Part shown: in pieces, positions 14,912-23,184 of the stretch
How the letters are laid out: the number at the start of each line of letters is the position of its first letter
How positions within the stretch are numbered: position 1 is the first letter of the stretch
IMG/VR virus record: IMGVR_UViG_3300009173_000043
Span: 1-36,584 of that record
Strand: one strand, 5' to 3'
From: a virus
Length of the DNA stretch: 36,584 nucleotides
Position numbers and translations under genes: made by a program
Notes under the pieces: generated by a model
What the model was told of the DNA's origin: nothing
Databases searched by the model: none
The model's input: only the letters and a program-made list of their open reading frames with translations

Positions 14912-17900
14912 GTGGCAAAGAATGATGTGTATAACTCGAACTTCGGGGCACCTACCTTCGAGTCTCTGACCCGGGGAGTTGGCAAGGTGGGGGTCGATGC
15001 GGATTACCGCAACGACGGCCCCGACTATGATGATGCCCCGCAGATCACCTTCTACGGCAACGTAGTCCCGCCGGACATCGACCAGCCCGACACGGTGTCT
15101 CCCGCACTTGAGCTCCTCGACCCCGTCCCAGATACCTATTTAGGCCTCGGTGCGGGTGCCGGTTCCGAGCTGGTTTTCCTCGCTACCTTCAACGAGCAAC
15201 TCCTGAACTTCGAGATCCTTGGCAACTGGGCCCTTTCTGGCCCCGGCTCCACGGGCATGTCCATGAGCTCCGTGGTCCTCTCCTCTGGACCTACCGCCGA
15301 GGGCAAGTGGGTCTATGGGGTCTATGCGAGTCATGGATCCCTCACTGAAGGTATCCTGACTCTGGCCATCAACCCAGGCTCCGCAAACTCAGCAACCACA
15401 ATCCGGGATGCCTTCGGAAACGCTGTGGCTTCCGAGACATTCGACTGGTTCATCGACCTGACCCGCCCTCGGGTGGATGCCATGACCCCAGACCCGGATA
15501 CGCAACCTCTCTTGATACTTGGCAACAACTGGGGCGACGGCTCATCTCTTGTCTGGTTCGACCTGACTTGGAATGAGTACATCCCCAACAATACGGCGGA
15601 CAACACCGCCCGCTACACCATGCATCTCAAGGATGGCGGTGGGAACACCCTCGCATCCGCGGCCCCTATCACGGCGTACCCACTCTCCAGCAACATCCCC
15701 TCCTTCTCGGGCGACGGGGACATGGTCACGCGAGTGAAGTTCACCCAGCCGAGTACGTCCTTGCTGAATCAGACGGCCTCTGTCGAGCTCGTCCTCAATC
15801 AAGTCAATATGATCCTGGACCGTGCCGGTAACGACATGCTCGCCGAGGGCACCACCTATGTGTGGTCCGTGGACACGCAGGCCCCGACTTGGACCAGAGC
15901 GGATCCGACTTGCACCACCGTCACCCCTCCCATTCAACTCTCCCCCGGTGTAGTTGTCGGGCCCGAGTTCACTGAGGTGGAGTTCGATGAGTTCTTTGAG
16001 TCGGTGGACGGTCAAGGCCCCATCTACGATCCCGCCAACTGGATCATAGATGGGATGGCTGCCAACAGCCCCCAGGCCGTGAGTGTGGCCAGCGTGGTAC
16101 GCACCACCAGTTTCGGTGCTTCTCCGTCCAGGTATAAAGCCAACTTCGTTTCAAGCAGTGGTATCGCGTCTAATGAGACGGGTCCCATGACCGTGACTCT
16201 GACCAATGTGGCGGACATTTCTGGGAACGCATTTGTTGGGGCCCCCCTCTCTTTCACTCACCACAGGGTGATTGATGACAATGGTTCGGACTTGGGCGCG
16301 CAGTACCCCACTGCCACCTACACCCCCTCGGGGACCGCACCCCCCGGATGGAATGGTGCTATCCAAGTGGATTTCGTGGGCGTTGTTCAGCCGATGACAG
16401 TTGCCAGAGCGGCAGCCGCATGGGATCTCGATCTTCCCGCCGGCGTTGCCTTTTCGAGGGTGGATCAAGTCACAGGGGCCCACGGGGTTACCGCACACCA
16501 GATCCATTTCACTTGGTCTGGCTTCTCCGGTGTTGGGACTGTCAAAGTCAAACCCGCAGGTCTGAATCTGGCTTGGGACGCCCAAGGACCGGAAGGCGTT
16601 CGGGCCAAAGTCGGATGTGCTGGAGCTGGTGGTCGACCCCTTTCGTATGCCGCACAGAGCTGGGTAGATCCAGCCACTTACTGGCACGAGGTCATCATTG
16701 ACACCACGGGGCCCTCCATCTTGTCTTGGTCACCCTCTGCGGGGGTCACCGCTGCCGCTTCATTCGGGTCGTCAATCACTGTGACGTTCGACAAGCCCAT
16801 CCAAGAGACCGTCTCTGTGTCGATTGCTCCCAATATCGCCAGTGGATCCTCCATCATTGTAGGGGCGGTTGCTTACCCTTCAGCGACTACACTTACGATC
16901 CCCTTGAGCACCTTCACTGTTGAAGCGGGGGATGCTTTCATCATCACCCTTGCGAACGTGCAGGATCTCAACGGGAGCTCACTTGAGGGATCCAACTCAG
17001 CAGCATGGACCCTCGCGGACACCGACTCTCCTTACATTATGAGTACGTTGTCGATCATGTCCACCGTGGACGCAAACGGGGATGTGGAGAGTCCCTGGGG
17101 GCACAGCGCCTCCTGGGATCTGGATTTCACCTCGATCCCAACGAATGACTATCTTGGTGTTCAAGGTGTCGTGATCGGTTGGAATGAACCCACCGTCGGC
17201 TTTCAGTCCACTGGAAGTGGGACCTTCGCGCCTAGCAACTGGGAAGTCACGATGGGCGCCAACGGCGACGCGTTCCCCAGTGACTGCATCGTTGAGATTA
17301 TCGCAGCGGATAGCACACTGGGGACTCCTGACGGCCTGTGGGATCAGTCTGGGAACCCTGCGCTCCAAACTCAGGGCCACACCCTCAGCCAGGTGATGTT
17401 CCTTCATTGTGTGGATCAGGCAGGTGCTCCTCGGATCATCACGGCAGCGGTGGCCGCCGCAGGTGTCCGTATCAAGCCCCTCACTGGGATCGTCGATATT
17501 GCCGGCAACAACGTCGTTGCGGGTCATGCGCCTATCCTTCTTTCCTGCACAGCTCCCGAGGTCGCGCCTACCGCGGCGGTGCTTAGTGGGAGTTTGGATG
17601 CCGGCGGATCGGATTCGGTGGACTTGCAGTTCACAGATTCGGATAACCCACAGGTGGCTCATCACTACAAAATGTTCACGAGCACCGATGGTGGGTCATC
17701 ATGGGTTTTTGGTGAGACCCACTATGCCCCCAGCTCGAGCACGGCGGGCAGCTTGGGGTGGAGTACCCCGTACTCCTTCAAGATCATTTCCTACAACTCT
17801 TCAGAGTCCCTTGCTATCGACAGCAACGTGGTCGCTGTCACCACTCCTGTTGAACCCTCGGTGTATTATTCGCCGGGTGCCCTCTCCTCTAAAGCCCAAC

Positions 17901-20900
17901 CTCTCTCCCCTGAGAACTATGGGGGCAGTGGTTACCTTCCGGACTCCGCTTTCGATGCTTCCGGCAACCTTATTACACCCCTCACCATCTCGGATCTCGA
18001 AGGTATTAGATCTCCTAGTAACGATGCCTACGGCAGTAATGCTGTGACGCTCCGTCCCGACGGTGACGGTCGATGGATCTTTGTTCTGGGTGTAGTCCAG
18101 AGTCCCGCCGAGATTTCAGCGGGAGGCAGTCTGACAGGATCTGCGACTGGAACCGATGCGGAGCTCTACAACGGGTGGTCACTGGCCTCACATGTCGAAT
18201 ACACCTACTTTGACCTCGACGATGTCAACGATGTCGACGGGTTCATGATCAACTCCGGTACGGGTGCTTTACTACCCAACCGTCCAGTGCATACCGTCGC
18301 ACTCACCAAGGGCGCTCAAAACGGCCTGGGGACGAGTGCGAAGCTCGGCTACCTGGTGTTCCCGAACACCGATTCGGAGGACGACTGGAACAACGTGTTT
18401 ACGGATTCTGTGTCCAACTTCGGATCCGCTTCCGCAGGGAACGACAGGTTCTCGTGGCTCCCCCCACTCGCTCCTTCCACACGGTATGTCGTGGCTTTCA
18501 GGACCGTTCACATGGACGGTGCCGCTGCTGGAGCTGCGCAGTATGGCGATTGGATGATCTTCACGGGAGCGGGGAACTCCGGAGTTTCCGCTGTTGATTA
18601 TGCAGGGTCGGGGTGGTCGAACCACATCGACATCATCGCCGGCAACGGAGCCTTCGACGGGGCCCTCGAAGGGGCCGACGGGAGGCTGGTAACTCTGGCA
18701 CCCTATCTACCCGAACACCCTGCAGTAGATGCCCCCGTCCTCGAGATCGAGGACGCAGTGACCTTGAAGGTGTCGTGGCCTCATGCCCCAGTTACCAGCA
18801 AGATGGGTCTGGTCCCCGACAACGACACAGATTTCTTTAGGGCCGAGTTGTTCAAAGATGGGGTACTCGCTGTGGCATCCGATGTTACTTTCCATGGTCC
18901 AGGCCATGCAAGTCCTACGGGAGCTGTGGTGGAGCAGTTTTTCGGCCTCGGGGCCGCACTCTCCGAGAGTCATACATGGCAAGCTCGTGTGTCCGTCCGC
19001 AACTTTGCAGGTGTCCTTTCAGTAGCCACCTCCGCAGTACAGGCATCCGGTCTCGGTGGCATGTCCAACCAGGTGGTCACCACGGAGGTGTACACTAGCA
19101 CTCCGTTTTACGTGGGCATTACAGCGCACAGCATCGGTGGCTCCCCCGTTTCTGTTGGCAGTGCGAATGGCACATCGGCAGTTCAGGACTCCGCCTTTGA
19201 TGGGGTCATCCGGTTCACCTTCTACAACGATTGGGACAACAGCTCCCCGACCACGATGCCCAGCTTCCCTGCGGGCGTTGCATGGGGTGATTGCTACACC
19301 GTGAGGGTTGCCGACGATGTCCTCGGAGTAGATGGTAACTCTGGCAGCGAGACCTCTGTGACTTGGCGACCCCTGACCTCAGGAGAGATCGGATCCGTGG
19401 GGTTTGTGCAGGACGCTTGGTATCACCAGTTCGACTTTTCGGCCCTCAAGCAGCACGGTCGCTGGATTCAGATCGTCATCCACGGTGAGAATGGGGTTGT
19501 CGCCCTTCCAGAGGGCGCAGGGGCATCACCCCACATTATGCTCCCCGCCACCCTGCCCGATTCGCCGAACTGGGTGGGTGAGGCCGCCGGCGCAGGTTCA
19601 CGTCACTGCGAGGAGGCCGCTGTAGGGACTGGGACCGATGCCAATACACACTACATCGGTGAACACTGGTACAACATCGTCTGGCACACCAACGGCCCCG
19701 TTGTCTTGGACCCTGGGTTCACTAGTTCGGGTTCTCCATCGGGCTATCAAGGTGCCGCCGTGTTCCGTCATGTGTGGCACGCCGAAGATGCCACTCTCCA
19801 GTCGACGATGGGAGTGAACTCCAGTGCTGCATCCCAGGGTTGGGTTATGGCTAAGAGCTATGCCCATGGAAATGCCGTCCCAGAGTGGGGTTGGTTCCGG
19901 GGTTATGACCAGCATGATCATAAGAACTGGTACGACGAAGTTGCCTTTGGCTACCCAGTCTCGAATGCTACCTGGGGGGCCATTGAGGATCCCAGCAAAA
20001 CACCTAGCTGGGGAAAGACCTCTGGGTGGGGGGCTCAGGGAAGTAATGCGGTTGCTGCCAATATCGTCATGAGTTTCTGGGCTGTTACGGACTATCCTCT
20101 TGTATCTGGCCCCTACCAGAGTGAGCAACGGATGGTCTACGGGATGGGAACCACAGCCCTCACCCCTTATTATTACGAGGGTGAAGTGTTCGTGGAGGAC
20201 AGTGGCGGCAACCTGGTCACAGCTCGCTCTCAAGGGTGGCTACTCGAGGCACATGGCTTTGTCCATGGAGGCACCCATGCAGGGCGCGGGATCCTTCAGG
20301 TTATTGTTACCGATGCGGGGGGTGCAAGTAGCTCGCCCTTGTGGGATTCAAATCTTGCAGGTGTCTCCCCACCTCTCAAGATCTCCATCTTCGATGTGAA
20401 GAGTTCATTCAACAACACGACTTCCCAGTTCCAGTTCTTGGACTTCCGGGTGGTGGATCTTCAGCGGGCTTCACTCACGGCTTCGGGCAACACCTTCCCG
20501 TGGACCAGTCCCGCCAACCCATCTGATTGGAAGTCACAGGTCGCTTGCACCCTTACCTTCGCACAAGGTTCCGGAACCTACACCCCTTACTGGACTCACC
20601 TGGGGGACAGCACCTACTCGAATGGGGTCACCACCCAGACTATCAGCAACAGCGTCTTGATGGCGGACAACGCGGTCATCGCTGTTTGGACGGCAGCCGC
20701 AACGACTCCTTATGTTGGCATGCATGCCGGCTGGACTTTTGTAGATGCTACGAGCTCGTCTCCCGCCCACCGCAAGATCGTTACGGGGTCCACGGTGTTG
20801 TACTACGAGATCGAATCAGGACTCTACTGGAGCGACACCCATTGGGATCACAGCAAGGTCGCCTCTGGTTCCTACATAATCATTTACTGTGAGCACGGGT

Positions 20901-20902
20901 AG
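14912..20902 (+). CDS. Giant Ig-repeat fibre/adhesin-like virion protein, 1996 aa
   Basis: A GTG start follows CTGGAGG by 8 bases. The N-terminal half is a chain of Ig-like beta-sandwich domains of the SbsA/Big type: recurring pattern of a Pro-rich entry, a VxF strand, an (D)xxGN turn near the end, and a closing W-strand with D-T-x-x-P linkers (for example VDTQAP near residue 319, IDTTGPSI near 594, TDSPYI near 703). A fibronectin-III-like domain follows at about 883-985. The C-terminal 900 residues are beta-rich, Trp/Gly/Ser/Thr-rich, with many aromatic residues, as in receptor-binding fibres, and have no clear family. There is no signal peptide, so it should assemble in the virion. The next gene encodes a separate S74 chaperone. 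Which virion part it forms, and its receptor, are unknown. Confidence 0.65.
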   Translation: MAKNDVYNSNFGAPTFESLTRGVGKVGVDADYRNDGPDYDDAPQITFYGNVVPPDIDQPDTVSPALELLDPVPDTYLGLGAGAGSELVFLATFNEQLLNFEILGNWALSGPGSTGMSMSSVVLSSGPTAEGKWVYGVYASHGSLTEGILTLAINPGSANSATTIRDAFGNAVASETFDWFIDLTRPRVDAMTPDPDTQPLLILGNNWGDGSSLVWFDLTWNEYIPNNTADNTARYTMHLKDGGGNTLASAAPITAYPLSSNIPSFSGDGDMVTRVKFTQPSTSLLNQTASVELVLNQVNMILDRAGNDMLAEGTTYVWSVDTQAPTWTRADPTCTTVTPPIQLSPGVVVGPEFTEVEFDEFFESVDGQGPIYDPANWIIDGMAANSPQAVSVASVVRTTSFGASPSRYKANFVSSSGIASNETGPMTVTLTNVADISGNAFVGAPLSFTHHRVIDDNGSDLGAQYPTATYTPSGTAPPGWNGAIQVDFVGVVQPMTVARAAAAWDLDLPAGVAFSRVDQVTGAHGVTAHQIHFTWSGFSGVGTVKVKPAGLNLAWDAQGPEGVRAKVGCAGAGGRPLSYAAQSWVDPATYWHEVIIDTTGPSILSWSPSAGVTAAASFGSSITVTFDKPIQETVSVSIAPNIASGSSIIVGAVAYPSATTLTIPLSTFTVEAGDAFIITLANVQDLNGSSLEGSNSAAWTLADTDSPYIMSTLSIMSTVDANGDVESPWGHSASWDLDFTSIPTNDYLGVQGVVIGWNEPTVGFQSTGSGTFAPSNWEVTMGANGDAFPSDCIVEIIAADSTLGTPDGLWDQSGNPALQTQGHTLSQVMFLHCVDQAGAPRIITAAVAAAGVRIKPLTGIVDIAGNNVVAGHAPILLSCTAPEVAPTAAVLSGSLDAGGSDSVDLQFTDSDNPQVAHHYKMFTSTDGGSSWVFGETHYAPSSSTAGSLGWSTPYSFKIISYNSSESLAIDSNVVAVTTPVEPSVYYSPGALSSKAQPLSPENYGGSGYLPDSAFDASGNLITPLTISDLEGIRSPSNDAYGSNAVTLRPDGDGRWIFVLGVVQSPAEISAGGSLTGSATGTDAELYNGWSLASHVEYTYFDLDDVNDVDGFMINSGTGALLPNRPVHTVALTKGAQNGLGTSAKLGYLVFPNTDSEDDWNNVFTDSVSNFGSASAGNDRFSWLPPLAPSTRYVVAFRTVHMDGAAAGAAQYGDWMIFTGAGNSGVSAVDYAGSGWSNHIDIIAGNGAFDGALEGADGRLVTLAPYLPEHPAVDAPVLEIEDAVTLKVSWPHAPVTSKMGLVPDNDTDFFRAELFKDGVLAVASDVTFHGPGHASPTGAVVEQFFGLGAALSESHTWQARVSVRNFAGVLSVATSAVQASGLGGMSNQVVTTEVYTSTPFYVGITAHSIGGSPVSVGSANGTSAVQDSAFDGVIRFTFYNDWDNSSPTTMPSFPAGVAWGDCYTVRVADDVLGVDGNSGSETSVTWRPLTSGEIGSVGFVQDAWYHQFDFSALKQHGRWIQIVIHGENGVVALPEGAGASPHIMLPATLPDSPNWVGEAAGAGSRHCEEAAVGTGTDANTHYIGEHWYNIVWHTNGPVVLDPGFTSSGSPSGYQGAAVFRHVWHAEDATLQSTMGVNSSAASQGWVMAKSYAHGNAVPEWGWFRGYDQHDHKNWYDEVAFGYPVSNATWGAIEDPSKTPSWGKTSGWGAQGSNAVAANIVMSFWAVTDYPLVSGPYQSEQRMVYGMGTTALTPYYYEGEVFVEDSGGNLVTARSQGWLLEAHGFVHGGTHAGRGILQVIVTDAGGASSSPLWDSNLAGVSPPLKISIFDVKSSFNNTTSQFQFLDFRVVDLQRASLTASGNTFPWTSPANPSDWKSQVACTLTFAQGSGTYTPYWTHLGDSTYSNGVTTQTISNSVLMADNAVIAVWTAAATTPYVGMHAGWTFVDATSSSPAHRKIVTGSTVLYYEIESGLYWSDTHWDHSKVASGSYIIIYCEHG

Positions 20903-20910
20903 GAGGTCAC

Positions 20911-21552
20911 ATGGCACAACAAGGTACATCCGGGATGTTTTCCGCCGTAATGGCGAACCTGACACCCGCACATCTGTCGGCATACGAGGGTGCGGGGGTC
21001 ACGAACGGCATCCTCGACGCAACATTCGATCCAGCGGAGTCAACTTCTGGGTTTTCCAGTGGCGTGTATGTGTACGATCCTGCTGCGGATGCATCCCTCG
21101 GGTCCTGGCTCGATTGGGACACCCGGATCATCGAACTCGGGGGATCCGATCAGAGTGTGTTCGACCTCGGCACTCCCTCACGCCGCTGGCGCAACATCTA
21201 CACCGAAACTGGGGTGGATGTTCTCTCTGACGGGACCCGCAAGAGGTTCATCCGGGATTGCGAACTCGGTGTCGGGTTTCTCATGCGGCTTCGGCCCGTG
21301 AGCTTCTCTTGGAAGAGGGGAGCTTCGGGAACATTTCACGGGTTCATCGGGCAGGAGGTTGCCGAGGCTACGAAGGGCCTTCCGTTTTCCGGTGTTGCCG
21401 AAAGCGACGGGACATACAGCCTTCGGTACACGGAGCTCTTTGCTCCCCTTGTGAAGGCCGTTCAGGAGCAGCAGGCCACCATCACCTCCCTCAAGGACGA
21501 GCTCGCCGTCCTACGATCCAAACTGGACATCCTGGCCGCCGCTATTGGGTAG
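20911..21552 (+). CDS. Peptidase S74 (intramolecular chaperone) fibre protein, 213 aa
   Basis: The S74 domain promotes trimerisation of fibres and then cuts itself off with a Ser-Lys dyad. Here the segment LGTPSRRWRNIYTETGVDV leads into SDGTRKRFI with candidate S106 and K111, then LRPVSFSWKRG, FIGQEVAEATKG, SLRYTELFAPLVKAVQEQQ and a coiled-coil end, all in family order. The ATG follows AGGAGG closely. The preceding ~90 residues are beta-like, so it is a short fibre with its own chaperone. S74 domains are usually the C-terminus of long fibres; here it is a separate small gene 8 bases after the 1996-residue protein. It may also assist that protein in trans, which is a hypothesis. Confidence 0.85.
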   Translation: MAQQGTSGMFSAVMANLTPAHLSAYEGAGVTNGILDATFDPAESTSGFSSGVYVYDPAADASLGSWLDWDTRIIELGGSDQSVFDLGTPSRRWRNIYTETGVDVLSDGTRKRFIRDCELGVGFLMRLRPVSFSWKRGASGTFHGFIGQEVAEATKGLPFSGVAESDGTYSLRYTELFAPLVKAVQEQQATITSLKDELAVLRSKLDILAAAIG

Positions 21553-21600
21553 TGTGTGACGTGGATTCCACTTGAGGGATCCTCGGAGCATGGAGATCCA

Positions 21601-21882
21601 ATGACGGACAGGAACCTCTTCGAGAAGGTTTTGTTCCCGGAGGGCGTGTCCCACATGGGGACCTATGCCAATGCCTTCAGAGTCACCGACGACGGGGCCG
21701 GGGAGATGTTCCTCGACTTCATGGTCTATTCGGGACAGGAGGAGGAGGCCGAGATGGTGTCGAGGGTCAGGGTGAGGCAGGACTTCGTCCAGTCCATCCT
21801 CGAGCATCTCGCATCATTCGTGGAGGCCGAAAGAGACAGCAGCGGCATATTCCGCCTTGTGTCCGGGCCAGACATCAACTGA
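21601..21882 (+). CDS. DUF3467-like protein, 93 aa
   Basis: I choose the ATG at 21601, 5 bases after GGAG, over an upstream in-frame GTG at 21556 that lacks a good site. The sequence around residues 18-65 (YANAFRVTDDGAGEMFLDFM, then SRVRVRQDFVQSILEHLASF) fits the DUF3467 pattern, a short domain in bacteria and phages with two or three strands and a helix and no known biochemical role. It is soluble and acidic. It lies between the fibre genes and a group of structural proteins. Function is unknown. Confidence 0.65.
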   Translation: MTDRNLFEKVLFPEGVSHMGTYANAFRVTDDGAGEMFLDFMVYSGQEEEAEMVSRVRVRQDFVQSILEHLASFVEAERDSSGIFRLVSGPDIN

Positions 21883-21929
21883 AGGGTATTGTATGTGGGT
21901 CCACCCCGATCCACGGAGGAGAAACAGAC

Positions 21930-22703
21930 ATGGCAAGTATAGAGTTCAAGAAGGGCAACCCCCTCAAGCTGAGGGCCACCACGCAAATCCACCTCGGCAA
22001 GGTTGAGAAATACATCAACGCTGGCGACATCATCGAGTTCGACGGGCAGACCCTCGACCTCGGGGGCGGTGAGATCCATAATCTTCCGCAACTCCGGGGA
22101 GCTGTCCTTTCGGGATGGCTCGTTCCTGAATCCGACACCACCACCGTGTATACGCCGAAGCCGGCAGACATCAAGATCAGGCCGGCCCTGTCCGCTGACA
22201 AGGAGCGGGGTGCCGCCATGAAGGTGGAGAAGGTGGAGCATGAGGAGCGCGTCGTGGGAACCATCGGCAAACCTGCCGAGAACACCGACAGAGGGGCCAG
22301 CGGTGAGGGCGTCCCCGTGGGGCGTGTCATGACACCTGCCGTGCAGACACCCATCGTGAAGGACTCCGCCTCAGCTGCGCGCGAGGCATCCAGACTCGAC
22401 TCGACCACCCCACCAAAGGTCGAGGCCACCGCCACCGGCGACGTCGATCAGCCCATCATTGGGGAGACCCTGACCGACATTCTCCCGAATGCGGCATCCT
22501 CTGGAAGGACAATCGCTGCGAAGCCCTCCGGTAAGAGCGTACGACTCGCCAACGGTGACGATTGGGACATGGGTCGGCACTGGCGCACCCGAGCCCGGGA
22601 CGCCCTGCGTAAGTACTCCGGAGACACCGCAGGGTTGGCCGCTGTGAGGGCCGTTGAGGTCCCTAGCGTCCACAAGTTCATTGACGGCCGGACCAACAAG
22701 TAG
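21930..22703 (+). CDS. Probable virion protein of unknown role, 257 aa
   Basis: The ATG follows GGAGGAG by 9 bases. The N-terminal ~65 residues are a small beta domain (FKKGNPLKLRATTQIHLGKV, then GDIIEFDGQTLDLGGGEIHNL). The middle (70-200) is low-complexity, rich in Lys, Glu, Ala and Thr, probably a flexible linker. The C-terminal 50 residues (DDWDMGRHWRTRARDALRKY region) are helical and basic, ending in VHKFIDGRTNK. Two folded ends joined by a linker suggests a connector or bridging protein, but I do not recognise the family. It precedes a structured intergenic element. Confidence 0.5.
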   Translation: MASIEFKKGNPLKLRATTQIHLGKVEKYINAGDIIEFDGQTLDLGGGEIHNLPQLRGAVLSGWLVPESDTTTVYTPKPADIKIRPALSADKERGAAMKVEKVEHEERVVGTIGKPAENTDRGASGEGVPVGRVMTPAVQTPIVKDSASAAREASRLDSTTPPKVEATATGDVDQPIIGETLTDILPNAASSGRTIAAKPSGKSVRLANGDDWDMGRHWRTRARDALRKYSGDTAGLAAVRAVEVPSVHKFIDGRTNK

Positions 22704-22709
22704 CTGAAA

Positions 22710-22727
22710 CGGTACTCCTCCTATCTC
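22710..22727 (+). promoter_or_regulatory. CGGTAC-N6-TATCTC element, candidate promoter
   Basis: CGGTAC at 22710-22715, six bases, then TATCTC at 22722-22727, in the gap between the 257-residue and 135-residue genes. The same arrangement occurs at 28429-28446 and, with TATACC, at 26317-26334. It overlaps the left arm of the inverted repeat described next. Confidence 0.35.
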
Positions 22728-22771
22728 CCACAAGGTTGTGGGCCCTCGGAGGCCCCCAGAGAGATAGGAGG
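22717..22771 (+). promoter_or_regulatory. Perfect 11-bp inverted repeat burying a ribosome binding site, possible three-way junction RNA
   Basis: CCTCCTATCTC (22717-22727) is the exact reverse complement of GAGATAGGAGG (22761-22771). The right arm contains the ribosome binding site AGGAGG of the gene starting at GTG 22777. The enclosed sequence holds a perfect 7-bp hairpin CCCACAA-GG-TTGTGGG (22727-22742, sharing a base with the arm) and a GGCC-CTCGGA-GGCC hairpin. In RNA this would form a three-way junction with the ribosome site closed. There is no T-run, so it is not a typical terminator. Translational control is inferred. Confidence 0.55.
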
Positions 22772-22776
22772 CCAGA

Positions 22777-23184
22777 GTGTCGGAGAAGGACAGAAAAGCA
22801 AGTAGCCAGGCTGCATGGGCCCTTCTGACCGAGGGCGTTTCGGAAGCTCGCGTCCTCACCCACAGGGTGAGGCACATGCTTGACCGCGCACAGGCCGCCG
22901 CTGCCGAGTCAGCGGACCGGGAGGCGATCTACCGCGCACTCGGGGATCTTCTGGAGGGTGCTCCCGAGAGACTGGACAATCTTGAGCGTGTACTCGACCG
23001 GACCGGGTACGCCCTGTCGAAAATGGGCGAGGAGTTCCTCAAGGGACGTATCCCCCTGGATGACAGGTATGAGGTGGATGAGGCCGTGAAGGCTGTTCCT
23101 GGGTTCTCTCCTGGGACCCGCCGCAAGTCGTCCCCGAGCCCATCAAGGGTCACGGAGAGGTACTTGGTGCGGGGGAGAGGGTGA
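22777..23184 (+). CDS. Helical structural protein of unknown role, 135 aa
   Basis: A GTG start lies 5 bases after AGGAGG, which is sequestered in an inverted repeat. The protein is almost entirely helical in pattern (SEARVLTHRVRHMLDRAQAA, REAIYRALGDLLEGAPERLD, LDRTGYALSKMGEEFL) and ends in a basic Pro/Ser/Arg tail. It overlaps the next gene by GTGA, so synthesis of the large PAP2-SWIM protein is probably coupled to this one. I do not recognise a named family. A partner or chaperone of the downstream protein is possible but unproven. Confidence 0.6.
   Translation: MSEKDRKASSQAAWALLTEGVSEARVLTHRVRHMLDRAQAAAAESADREAIYRALGDLLEGAPERLDNLERVLDRTGYALSKMGEEFLKGRIPLDDRYEVDEAVKAVPGFSPGTRRKSSPSPSRVTERYLVRGRG

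Noticed and set aside
22717-22771. Transcription terminator
   Set aside because: The stem is strong but no T-run follows, and the right arm holds the ribosome binding site of the next gene, so a leader regulatory role fits better.
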